Assembly (NCBI GenBank): GCA_021776775.1
Contig: JAJFFE010000059.1
Coordinates: 1-64,000 of the forward strand
DNA length: 64,000 nucleotides
Direction: 5' to 3'
Source of the DNA: Planctomycetota bacterium
Lineage (GTDB): Bacteria; Planctomycetota; UBA8108; UBA1146; JAJFFE01
The notes below the pieces were generated by a model that saw nothing but the letters and a program-made list of their open reading frames with translations, was not told the DNA's origin and ran no database searches. Below are positions 1-9,134 of this stretch, piece by piece. The position numbers and the translations under genes were made by a program. How positions within the stretch are numbered: position 1 is the first letter of the stretch; each line of letters begins with the position of its first letter.

Positions 1-1157
1 CCAACTCGCGGAGGATCTGCTCAATCTCGTCGAGGATCGGTGTCGCGTGTTCGCTTCGCGATCGTGCGCGAGCCGCGGGGGCGAGGTTCTCTTCACGTGC
101 TTGTTTTTCGATACCGTACAGCCTTGCGATCAACTGAAGTACGGGCTTAGCTCGGCGACCCGTGGTCTTTGCTGCTTCGACGAACTTGCGACGAGCATGG
201 GCCCAGCATGCAACATCGACGATCTCTTTTCGTTCGTTGATCGCGCTGTAGCCTTTGTACCGGTCCGTCTGAAGGATGCCGTTGTATCCTTCGAGGAACC
301 CAGCCGGGTGATCGCCCGAACGCCCGCGGCAGTAGTCGTAGACGATCGTTCCTCGGGGCTGCGCGTAGGCCCAGAGGTATCCTCGGTGGGCGCCCGGTTT
401 CTGTTTCTCTGTCTTCAGAACTGGGATCGTCGTTTCATCTGCTTGTAAGCAGTTCGACGCCAGAAGTTCTTCGCGCATCGCGACGACGATCGGCGCGAGT
501 CGATCTGCGGCCTGGATTCCGTATTCGCAAAGGGTCCGATCGGAGATCTCGACCCCGCCACGACGAAAGATCGCCGACTGGCGATAGTAGGGGCAGTGGT
601 CCACAAACTTCTGAACCACGATGTGTGCGCGCGTTTCGTCCGTGACTTGAGTCTTTGGGAACGCCGCTGGCGGTAGCGGTGCGCATCGCACCCCACCTTC
701 TTTGCAACCGCATGCGTACTTATGCCGCCGGGTTTCGAGCACGACCATGCGTGCAGGGATCAGATGAGCTCGCTCTGACTTTTCATAACCAATGTCTTCG
801 AGGCCCTCACCGCACTGATCACACTGCAGCTCACTCTCGTTGAGCTTGAGATCGACGATCTCTCGTTCGACGTCCTCACTGAACCGCGGCTTCCTCTTCT
901 TGCGCTTCTTCTTCGGAGGCGGTTCAGTCTCGTCTTCGTCGGGATCCGCGACTTCATACTCGGCGTCGGCGAACAGTTCGGACTGGAAGGGCGCGTCCGG
1001 AGGAAGAACCTGCTTCTCGGAACGACGTCCATAGAGCAGATGCTGCAGCTTGTCGATCTTGGCCGTCAGAGCCGCAATCTTGTTCGCTTGCTCCGCGACC
1101 GCTTCAGCGACGATCGTTTCGTGCTCGACCTTGGTAATGACTTCCGGGCTGCTCATA
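1..1157 (-). CDS. tnpC: IS66 family transposase TnpC (partial, C-terminus beyond window)
   Basis: Minus-strand reading from ATG at 1157 gives MSSPEVITKVEHETIVAEAVAEQANKIAALTAKIDKLQHLLYGRRSEK...CGCKEGGVRCAPLPPAAFPKTQVTDETRAHIVVQKFVDHCPYYRQ...DETTIPVL; typical IS66 transposase with zinc-finger region. Confidence 0.85.
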
Positions 1158-1180
1158 GGCATCGGAATAGTCGGTGTGCA

Positions 1181-1573
1181 TCACGTCGTCAATAGATTCG
1201 TTTCAACGTTCTGCCTTTTTGGTTCGATCGGGCGTCGACGATGCCATCTTCGATGAACTGCGTCGCGGAAATCGATTCCCTCGAGAAGCATCGACAGCTC
1301 TGCCGGCGTGACCTCCTTCGCGGCCTCGGTCGAGCTCGGCCATGCGAAGCGCCCCCCTTCGAGACGCTTCGCAAACAGGCACAGCCCCGAGCCATCCCAA
1401 TAGATCGCCTTGAGTCGATTCTTTGAGCGATTGCAGAACACGATGAAGTCGCCGTCTGTGATGCTTCGTGCCAAGTCCTCTTCAACAATCTGCGCAAGAC
1501 CGTCGAACGCCTTCCGAAGATCGGTCACACCGCACCGCAGGTAGATCCGCGTTCCTGCGCCGAGACCGATCAT
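1181..1573 (-). CDS. tnpB: IS66 family accessory protein TnpB (Orf2)
   Basis: MIGLGAGTRIYLRCGVTDLRKAFDGLAQIVEEDL...DGDFIVFCNRSKNRLKAIYWDGSGLCLFAKRLEGGRFAWP; classic IS66 Orf2. Start overlaps tnpA stop (ATGA). Confidence 0.95.
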   Translation of the reverse strand: MIGLGAGTRIYLRCGVTDLRKAFDGLAQIVEEDLARSITDGDFIVFCNRSKNRLKAIYWDGSGLCLFAKRLEGGRFAWPSSTEAAKEVTPAELSMLLEGIDFRDAVHRRWHRRRPIEPKRQNVETNLLTT

Positions 1574-1881
1574 GAGGCCAAAGCTTCGCGCAGCCGCTGC
1601 CACTCCTCGACCGATGCGTCCCGAGGCACTTCGATGCGCAGATCACCGCACTCAATAATGAACCCGACGGCGACCAACGTCGATGGACTCGTAGGCGTGA
1701 CCGCAACCAGCGCTGTCTCTCCCGAGATCTCACGCTCAAGGCGTTCGCGACGAAGCCAGTACTGAAGTGTGCTTGTCGAGATTCCCTCGCGCTCCGCGAA
1801 CTCACGCTGGGTCAGCCCGCTTCGTTCGAGCTGCGCCAGGATTCCTCGGACCTCTTGTCGTCGATTGTTCTTGCCTGCCAT
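1570..1881 (-). CDS. tnpA: IS66 family accessory protein TnpA (Orf1, helix-turn-helix)
   Basis: MAGKNNRRQEVRGILAQLERSGLTQREFAEREGISTSTLQYWLRRERLE...; HTH IS66 Orf1-like. Confidence 0.85.
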   Translation of the reverse strand: MAGKNNRRQEVRGILAQLERSGLTQREFAEREGISTSTLQYWLRRERLEREISGETALVAVTPTSPSTLVAVGFIIECGDLRIEVPRDASVEEWQRLREALAS

Positions 1882-2051
1882 GATTGGCCTCCATTCATGG
1901 ACGGCATTTCATGACAATCCCGAGGCTCCGTCAGCCATGCGGTTCCTTGCGTGCTTACGTCTAATTGTTTCGAAGACGATTGGACCGTTGGCGCTCTTCC
2001 AATCTCGGACGCCGCATTGACGCGAACAAAACCGCGAGGGCTTACCCTGAC

Positions 2052-5000
2052 CTAGGGGCAGCTTGAGAATGACACGCACTCCAAGCCGTCGCTAGTCTCG
2101 TCGCTTCCGCAAGCCGGATACGGTGGTGCCGGGGCGGGGCCGCCTGAGAATAGATTCGAGAGTAAGAAGATACCGTCGGCGACATCCAGCCCGCCATCGT
2201 CGTTTACGTCGCAAGCTTGATCGCACCCTGGATTGGTACCGCCTGAGAACAGGACTCCTAGAAGGATGATTGCGTCCGCAATGTCCAGCAAGGAGTCTTG
2301 ATTGCAGTCGCCTCGAACAAAGTCAGGCTCTTGGCACACATCGGGAACGCCGTCTAGGTTGGCATCCGCAAGTGTACCGTCGGCTATGTCGCAAGTGTCG
2401 GGTATCGAGTTTCCGTCGCAGTCTAGAACAGTGCCTTCAGCTATGTCGCAACTGTCGGGTATCCAGTTCCCGTTGCAGTCGAGGACCGCGCCGGTGGCGA
2501 TCTCGAGAACGTCCGCGATGCCGCTGGCCGTGCAATCCGTCACCGCGAACGGGTAGCTTTCTAGGAACGTCGCCAGGTCTTGATCGTCAATGTCGGTGTC
2601 CGCGTCGTAGTCGAAGTAGTCCAGAGCAGCGAGCGGTGGCTCGACGAACCCTGCTTGATCGAGCGGACCGCTGAACGCTAACATCAACTCGTCGAAGTCG
2701 TCTTCGTCTAGCACTCCATTGTTGTTGTAATCGCCACGAATGGAATCTACGGTAACCGGGACGGACGCGGTCAAGGATTCGAACATGACCTCGACGACAA
2801 ACTCCCCGACGCCGACCCCAGTCACCAACCTGTCGACCGTCACAGTCCCCGTGGGATCGAGGTCGACGAACAGTGCTTCGCTCGTTACGTCCCGTTCGAC
2901 TCCATCCGAAAACGTGGCGTATACGGTCAGTCGGTTCGAGTTTGCGTATGATCCCAGCCCCATCGACTCAGGGATCACTGTCAGCAACTCGGCGGTAGCG
3001 GCGATCGAGACCGCAAAGGTCAGCGGTTCAGATCGGTGAGAAACTCCATCGGAGTCACGGCCGATGGCAAGGAACGTGACCTCACCAAAAACTTCGGCAG
3101 GTACTTCGACCGAAACGTTCGTTGTGGTCGTTGAGAACATTTCGACCGCTCCTTCGGTAACGAGGACTCCCTCGTCGATATCGATCCCTGGCGGCAGAGT
3201 CAGGTCGAAGTCGAGTGCCTGACCCGGGACGACAACGGTGCCTTCTTGCGGGCTTGACAGGGTCAGGTCGGCGAGGAGATCCGTCGATGGTCCGCTGGGT
3301 GCTGGCGGGCCGGCCAGGGCAATCGGGTTCGGGAATCCCGGGTGGAACAAGCTGGGGTCGGAGTCCAATCTGGCCTGCAATAGCTCCACGACACGCTCAG
3401 CGGATTCCTCTTGCACCGTAACATGCACACCGAGTGTTGACGGACTCGGACTCAAGCCGAAAACGGTGACGAATTCAGAGGCGAGTGACGACCGCTGACT
3501 TGGCTCTGACACTAGTAAGTCGTGGGCCACGCCGTCGTGAACGTCATCGATCCCCCCGGCTGCAGCTCCCACAACGGCTACCGCTGTCGTCACGCCTCGA
3601 ACCCATGGGATACTTCGCAGCGGCGCTGGGATCAGATCCGCGATCTCGGACAAGATCCCTGCGAGCGCGGTGATGTCGGATCCTCCCTCGCCGACGATCG
3701 CGTGAACGGGAACGTCGGCAGTGTCGCCGAAAGCACCTAGATATTCCGCCATCCAGTCTTCCCTAAGATCGGATACGGCTCCATTCCCACTCGACATCGA
3801 GGGCATCACCAAAGCAAGAGCAGCGCCAAAGGGCGTCACCGTGCCATCGAAGTTGACGAGCGATTCCGCCAAACCCGATCCACTGTGAGGGCTGCACAGC
3901 GTAATCAGTTTGTGGATGTTGTCTTGGTATCTGCCCGAGCTGATGTGTAGGCGAGCGAGGACTCCTCCCATGCTGTGACCGACGACGTCTGCCTGTGCGG
4001 TCGCAATCCCGACGTTTCGTCGTGCTTCTATTGTCTCAGCGATCTTGTGGCGGATTCTCGGCAAGTTATCAGCGAATAGCACATCGTTCGGGTAGCTGGG
4101 TCGTTTGATGAATCCAAAGGTCCCGGGTGACTCGGTCTCGATGTACGGGGGGGTTCCCCAACAATCTGGACCGTTTGACCAAAGCCCGTGGAACATGACC
4201 ACGGGCGGTCTGTATAGCTCTAGCTCTTCCACGCTCGCAGCGACTAGGCCATCAGATGAGTCATAGAACTCGACGTCAAACAAGATCGCCCGAGAGTCGA
4301 AAGGCTCATCGTCGGGGGAAGGCGGAGTCGGTGAACTCTCACGAACATAGTTCAGAGGGCCAGTGAGTAGTACGCTTGCGACCCAAACCGGATCCGGTTC
4401 GCCGGGAACAGTCAGTTGAGTCGTTGGGATCGTGATCTCTCCGACGACCGGGTCATAGGTCTCGGAAGGCTGAAACGGCGCTACGACCTGGAGGCCGGGA
4501 TCACCGGTTGGCCGACTGAGAAACTCGGAGTTGTCGTTCAACCTGAATTTGACGTAGGCGGCGTCCACTGGGGATTCCATCGTCACCAGCACGCGCGAGA
4601 CGCCATCGGCTGTGATACCGACGGCTTCTGGAAAGCCCAAGTCGTAGTAGTCCGGAATGCTGAGATCCGTGATGGTCGGATCGATTTGCTGCATTACTAC
4701 CGACGGGGCTTCAAGTCCGCAGCTGCCCGGGAGCGGAATAGTAAGTGTGAACGACAGGTCGACGGAGGTCAGTACGCCGCCGCCGACGATCCCCCAGACG
4801 GAATCATAGGAATCATCCTCTGTGCACTCAAGGTATGAGAAGACCATCTCAGGGCAGGTTCCGTAAAACACCATTGGAATGACGATTGTCTCTGGCAAAC
4901 CTGAGACGTCAAGCAAGTTTATAGAGGTGTAATCCGTCTCATGACAACTCGGATGGTCGACCGGGCTGTCAACAGTCTGACTAGATAAATTACCGATTTC

Positions 5001-5237
5001 CATGCCAGTCAGGTCCAAGACCGGGACCGACGGGTAAGAAACACTCAGCGCAAAACATTCAGTAACGAGACGGAGGCCTACGAGTGAAGTCCCCGGCGGA
5101 AACTGAAGAGTGACGTCTACTTCGACAGCGGAGCCACTGATGTCAGTGCACTCCACAGCAGTAAGACCCTGAGCAACGCAGTCAGCCGAACATGAAATCA
5201 GGGTGAGTGCCACGGTGATCAATAATCGTGGTGCCAT
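2052..5237 (-). CDS. Secreted multidomain alpha/beta hydrolase (PGAP1/lipase-like) with DCNGN-type repeats and C-terminal dockerin-like repeats
   Basis: Signal peptide MAPRLLITVALTLISCSADCVAQG; PPVVMFHGLWSNGPDCWGTPP...DVVGHSMGGVLARLHIS (GHSMGG nucleophile elbow); tandem DCNGNWIPDSCDIAEGTVLDCDGNSIPDTCDIADGTLAD; C-terminal RGDCNQDSLLDIADAIILLGVLFSGG...CDVNDDGGLDVADGIFLLSNLFSGGPAP. Confidence 0.8.
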   Translation of the reverse strand: MAPRLLITVALTLISCSADCVAQGLTAVECTDISGSAVEVDVTLQFPPGTSLVGLRLVTECFALSVSYPSVPVLDLTGMEIGNLSSQTVDSPVDHPSCHETDYTSINLLDVSGLPETIVIPMVFYGTCPEMVFSYLECTEDDSYDSVWGIVGGGVLTSVDLSFTLTIPLPGSCGLEAPSVVMQQIDPTITDLSIPDYYDLGFPEAVGITADGVSRVLVTMESPVDAAYVKFRLNDNSEFLSRPTGDPGLQVVAPFQPSETYDPVVGEITIPTTQLTVPGEPDPVWVASVLLTGPLNYVRESSPTPPSPDDEPFDSRAILFDVEFYDSSDGLVAASVEELELYRPPVVMFHGLWSNGPDCWGTPPYIETESPGTFGFIKRPSYPNDVLFADNLPRIRHKIAETIEARRNVGIATAQADVVGHSMGGVLARLHISSGRYQDNIHKLITLCSPHSGSGLAESLVNFDGTVTPFGAALALVMPSMSSGNGAVSDLREDWMAEYLGAFGDTADVPVHAIVGEGGSDITALAGILSEIADLIPAPLRSIPWVRGVTTAVAVVGAAAGGIDDVHDGVAHDLLVSEPSQRSSLASEFVTVFGLSPSPSTLGVHVTVQEESAERVVELLQARLDSDPSLFHPGFPNPIALAGPPAPSGPSTDLLADLTLSSPQEGTVVVPGQALDFDLTLPPGIDIDEGVLVTEGAVEMFSTTTTNVSVEVPAEVFGEVTFLAIGRDSDGVSHRSEPLTFAVSIAATAELLTVIPESMGLGSYANSNRLTVYATFSDGVERDVTSEALFVDLDPTGTVTVDRLVTGVGVGEFVVEVMFESLTASVPVTVDSIRGDYNNNGVLDEDDFDELMLAFSGPLDQAGFVEPPLAALDYFDYDADTDIDDQDLATFLESYPFAVTDCTASGIADVLEIATGAVLDCNGNWIPDSCDIAEGTVLDCDGNSIPDTCDIADGTLADANLDGVPDVCQEPDFVRGDCNQDSLLDIADAIILLGVLFSGGTNPGCDQACDVNDDGGLDVADGIFLLSNLFSGGPAPAPPYPACGSDETSDGLECVSFSSCP

Positions 5238-5401
5238 GAGGCCTCTTCCGTTTGGGACGATGATATCGTTCGTCTCATCGTTGGGGTTGTCAACCAAGCC
5301 GACGTGCCACCGGCGGATCCGAGGCCTGTGGCCACTGCAGCCAGATGATCTCGTTCGTAGTCGTCGTTCTGCTTTTGACTTTATGACGAGGTGGGGCAGT
5401 C

Positions 5402-5428
5402 TTGACGGGACGAGTTTCGTCCCGTCAA
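5402..5428. terminator. Perfect inverted repeat (12-bp stem, 3-nt loop), candidate transcription terminator
   Basis: TTGACGGGACGA gtt TCGTCCCGTCAA, downstream of the minus-strand gene ending at 5474; no clear T-run. Confidence 0.45.
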
Positions 5429-5473
5429 CTTACGGAGGGTACCGGAAACTAGTCCTGCTCACGTATTCGGCAT

Positions 5474-5959
5474 CTAGTCTCGGCGAAGTCGCTCTTGCGC
5501 ACGCAACAGGCGTTTTTTTTCTTCCTCCCTGCGGTCCGCCGTCGCTTGTATCTTCGCCTTTTCATGCTCGATGATCTCGGCGCGAAGCTCTTTCTTCCGC
5601 GCGTCGATCTCAATCCGAAAGATCTCGGTATCACGAATCTCGTCGTACAGCATGCTCGTGAGGCAAGGCGTCTTGTGACTTAGTTCGAGCATTGTCTCGC
5701 AGAGATGTTTCCGGTCAGGCTGATAAGAGCCTAGCGTTGGTATCATCTGGCCCCGTGACATCAGCCACACTATGCCGAGCCGATCCTGCGCCTCGTAGTC
5801 TGCGAGCCATGCCCTGGCTGAGATTGGCTCGAATGTTTCGGTGCACTGGCAAATCGTCGGGTCCTTGGAAGACGCGCGACCATCTACAGGCGTAGCTTCC
5901 TCGCATCCGAACACAAGAACGGTTACGGCAAGCAAGCTAGTCAGAACCCTCGCAAGCAT
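5474..5959 (-). CDS. Putative lipoprotein with C-terminal charged coiled-coil
   Basis: MLARVLTSLLAVTVLVFGCEEA... lipobox-like; C-term EIDARKKELRAEIIEHEKAKIQATADRREEEKKRLLRAQERLRRD. Confidence 0.65.
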   Translation of the reverse strand: MLARVLTSLLAVTVLVFGCEEATPVDGRASSKDPTICQCTETFEPISARAWLADYEAQDRLGIVWLMSRGQMIPTLGSYQPDRKHLCETMLELSHKTPCLTSMLYDEIRDTEIFRIEIDARKKELRAEIIEHEKAKIQATADRREEEKKRLLRAQERLRRD

Positions 5960-6365
5960 GAGTCAACCTCTTCGGCCGTGTGGCTGGAACCCAAATCCTC
6001 GGGGCCAAGTACTGGCAAGTCAAGTGACGCTAAATCTGGCGGGGTCTCTTCGTTTGTTACCGAGCGGATCGCGTCTCACGTTCACGCCGTCCTTCGTGTT
6101 CCAGCTATCTGAGAGTCGTGGAAGCGGTCAGAATCCGCCTGGAAGATTCGGCCCACTCGTCGCGCAGAGACCCATCGATTCCGGCCGAAACTACAAGTCC
6201 GGTTGACGACGTTCTTGCGGTGTCGCAGGGTTGGCCATCCCAGTTGGAAACGGAGTCGTCGATGTTTGAAGCTAGTTCAAGACAATCGCGCCGCGACCCG
6301 GCTCGAGAAACTTCGCGGCCTGATGCTGTTCGAGATCGGGGAGCGGGACGGTTCGGGGTGCGGGA

Positions 6366-6845
6366 GTGAGCGACGCAGAGCTCCTTGTCGTGATTGCAGT
6401 GATCGTTTTGTTCACTGCCGCGTTCGTTTGGTGGGCGATCGCGACTAGGAAGTCTATCGCGTCAACGGATGTCGCTCAGCTGGACAGTCTCCGTCAGGCG
6501 TATCAAGATGAGAACCTTCGAGTAGAGTCCACTCGTGTCGCGCCCGGTGCTGGCAAGGGAGTCAGAGTTAACGTCGACATCACAAACGATGGCGATCGCC
6601 CGATTGAGGATGTCCTCGTTCGAGTTCACTTCTACAATCGCTCGCCACTAAGGAAGGACCCTGACACTCCGATTGGGTCCGCGACGTTTCGCCCACTCGG
6701 GAAGGATGAGCACATTCCCCCTGAGACCACCGCACCGCTATCCCACGAGACCAAGCCTCCGAAACAGTGGGACGGTGTATCGGTCGATGCAAGCGTCGTC
6801 TCGTGGATCTTTGGCGACGTTAACAATCACCGGCGTGGATACTAG
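6366..6845 (+). CDS. Hypothetical membrane-anchored protein
   Basis: N-terminal TM (LLVVIAVIVLFTAAFVWWAIA) followed by a beta-rich domain; start GTG after GGGAGTG-type context. Confidence 0.65.
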   Translation: MSDAELLVVIAVIVLFTAAFVWWAIATRKSIASTDVAQLDSLRQAYQDENLRVESTRVAPGAGKGVRVNVDITNDGDRPIEDVLVRVHFYNRSPLRKDPDTPIGSATFRPLGKDEHIPPETTAPLSHETKPPKQWDGVSVDASVVSWIFGDVNNHRRGY

Positions 6846-6942
6846 AGGTAAGGGCCTTGCGGTATCTGGTTGACCTTTCGCGCTCTTGATGTGGATACTG
6901 ACTCGATGGAACGGATAGGCCGTTTCAGCGAAGGAGTCGTCC

Positions 6943-7869
6943 ATGAAGCGCCTATTGCAGCTCGCCGGCATCGCCGGGTTCGTCGGCATGTTCAATGTCG
7001 TTTTGCTCGTCGTCGTGATCGGCGTCGTCTCGGTAGAGGCCGGCCCGACTGCTTCGGGCAATGGCGATTGCAACGGCGACGGTTCTATCAACCTCGCCGA
7101 CGCTGTGTATCTCTTGACGCACATTTTCGAAAGCGGCCCTGCGCCGGTAGCACTTGCCCAGCCGTGCTGCAACGTGTCACAAACCAACTGGGACGCACTT
7201 ATCACAATCGACTCGGTTAATCACCCAGCGGTTGGCTTCGGTGGAATCCTGCTGCAGCCGCTGGAGGTCATCGACGTCATTGAGGTTCCAGCCGACAGGT
7301 GGTTGGTGATTCACGAGGGCAGGGTCACGGGGCCGGACGCCCTTCAGTCTCTGAACTATGTGGACATGGACACGACCGGAACCGTCCACGACCTCGCTAG
7401 CGTCTTTGCAGTTCGTCGCGTGTTCGGGGAGTTCGGAGCTTCGGACTATCCCAAGCATGCCTTGGCCATTCCTCCGGGCGCGACCATTAGGATGCAAAAT
7501 GGCAGTACGTTTGACATAGTTTCCTATCACTTCAGAGGGGTGCTATTAGAAGCGGGAACCACTTTCATGGGCGGGCCGCCACCTGAAGACCGTGTCCGAG
7601 CGGTCTCCACCACCCTACCAGACGTCTACCAGGTCCCGGTGGATAGGGGGTTGGTCCTCGACAGCACCGCTTCAGACGTATTGATCCTTCAGTACGAACT
7701 GGGTGGTCAGACTGTGAAGGTCCGAGGCGGATCCGATTCGGCACCTCAACCTGTGACCTATTCGGGCGAGCAGACACCCCTCTACTTTCCACCAGGTGCC
7801 TTGGTTCAGATAGGATCCACCGGTTTCGCGGGACACCACCTCACCGGGTACTTGGTAGAGGTGCCGTAA
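6943..7869 (+). CDS. Secreted protein with single dockerin-like EF-hand repeat
   Basis: MKRLLQLAGIAGFVGMFNVVLLVVVIGVVSVEA signal, then GDCNGDGSINLADAVYLLTHIFESGPAPVALAQPC. Confidence 0.75.
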   Translation: MKRLLQLAGIAGFVGMFNVVLLVVVIGVVSVEAGPTASGNGDCNGDGSINLADAVYLLTHIFESGPAPVALAQPCCNVSQTNWDALITIDSVNHPAVGFGGILLQPLEVIDVIEVPADRWLVIHEGRVTGPDALQSLNYVDMDTTGTVHDLASVFAVRRVFGEFGASDYPKHALAIPPGATIRMQNGSTFDIVSYHFRGVLLEAGTTFMGGPPPEDRVRAVSTTLPDVYQVPVDRGLVLDSTASDVLILQYELGGQTVKVRGGSDSAPQPVTYSGEQTPLYFPPGALVQIGSTGFAGHHLTGYLVEVP

Positions 7870-8234
7870 CTCGGAAGACGCGTGAGTGGGCTCGCTCCCA
7901 AGAGCGTCTCGTCAAGCCGTGTCCGATTTCAGTCGGCGATTTGCTATCGGTCTCATCCTCAAGGTCCTGCGGGTCGCGGTTGCGCGGAGTCGTGACCAGT
8001 CGTGTTCGAACGAACAAAGGAAGACGACGCGCCAACCGCTCCCTTGATCGCTCCGTGTTTCGCAGGCTTCCTGACGATCCTCGAAGAGTCATCGACGCAT
8101 GCGCCAACGACTGGGGCCGTTCGCCGTTCGGTACCGCCTCGGTGAGATGGCTCGTCGTCTTCTTGAGGTGGGCAAGTGAACTACCAGGACGTGAATGTTG
8201 TTCACCGTCGGATTCCGATGGGGCCGTCGGATGT

Positions 8235-8924
8235 TCAGTCGTCCATGATTGCCTTGACGGACTTTCGGAGCAGCGCCAACTCGCTTCGGAACTCTGAGTT
8301 TGCGGCGAGTAGCGCTGCGTCGCGATTCAAATTCACCAGGCGGTTCATCATCTGGAGAAGTTCTGGGTCAATTCCGTCACGTTCGAAACCAACGAACAGA
8401 TTGGGAAGATGGGTAAGATAGAACTTATCAATGCATTTAAACACTCGACGTCCACGGTCGGTAAGGAGGATCCGATTTTCACGAGAGACCTTCTCCGTGC
8501 TTACGAGTTTCAAGGCTCTAAGCTTGTCGACTAAGGCCCGGACAGCTCCGTCTTCTTTGACGAGAGTTTCACGTAGCTTTGGTTGAGGGAAACCCTCAAC
8601 ACCAGCATCGTATGCCGACAGCAAGACCTGGTAGCTATCGGCGTTGCCAGGTAACAAAGAACCCAAGAACGCTTCCTTTAACTGTTGGAACCGAATCGAC
8701 GACCGATGGAGCGCGGCTGCCAACGCCTCAAGATCGTCTCGCCAGTCCATCTCGCGGCCGAACTCATCCTTCAGCTTCAAATGTAGTGAGTTGCGGAACG
8801 TTTCATTGTTAGTGATGGCGCCCTCCTCGACTGCGTCCAGAGTGTGAAGTTGAGATGTGAAGAATACCGTACTGGATACTAGTATTGAATGGTGGTGTTG
8901 GACGGTGGTGTTGGATGGCGCCAT
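8235..8924 (-). CDS. Hypothetical protein with winged-helix-like C-terminal region
   Basis: VRALVDKLRALKLVSTEKVSRENRILLTDRGRRVFKCIDKFYLTH... reads like a wHTH wing/recognition segment; precise start uncertain because the 5' end lies in a GGTGTTGGA repeat. Confidence 0.55.
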   Translation of the reverse strand: MAPSNTTVQHHHSILVSSTVFFTSQLHTLDAVEEGAITNNETFRNSLHLKLKDEFGREMDWRDDLEALAAALHRSSIRFQQLKEAFLGSLLPGNADSYQVLLSAYDAGVEGFPQPKLRETLVKEDGAVRALVDKLRALKLVSTEKVSRENRILLTDRGRRVFKCIDKFYLTHLPNLFVGFERDGIDPELLQMMNRLVNLNRDAALLAANSEFRSELALLRKSVKAIMDD

Positions 8925-9134
8925 CGGTATGAGGTTGTTGTTGCAAAAGGAGTTATGGGAATACTGTTGCTTGAATGGTGCTCACCGGGACTGTTTACTC
9001 GCACGGGCTAGAGGTGCGACGGAACAAGAGGCCGTGGCCCCGCGCTGTACCCATCGACAGAAGGCTCGACGGTAGCGGGCTGCTGTTGGGGTAACTGGGC
9101 GTTTCGAAACTGTAGAAGAATTGCGGGCTGCTCA

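Larger units (their letters stand above)
1..1958 (-). mobile_element. IS66-family insertion sequence, truncated by window start (tnpA-tnpB-tnpC order on minus strand)
   Basis: Three consecutive minus-strand genes with IS66 Orf1/Orf2/transposase character. Putative outer end at 1958: on the minus strand the sequence begins GTAAGCACGCAAGGAACCGC, resembling IS66 termini that start with GTAAG. Confidence 0.85.
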
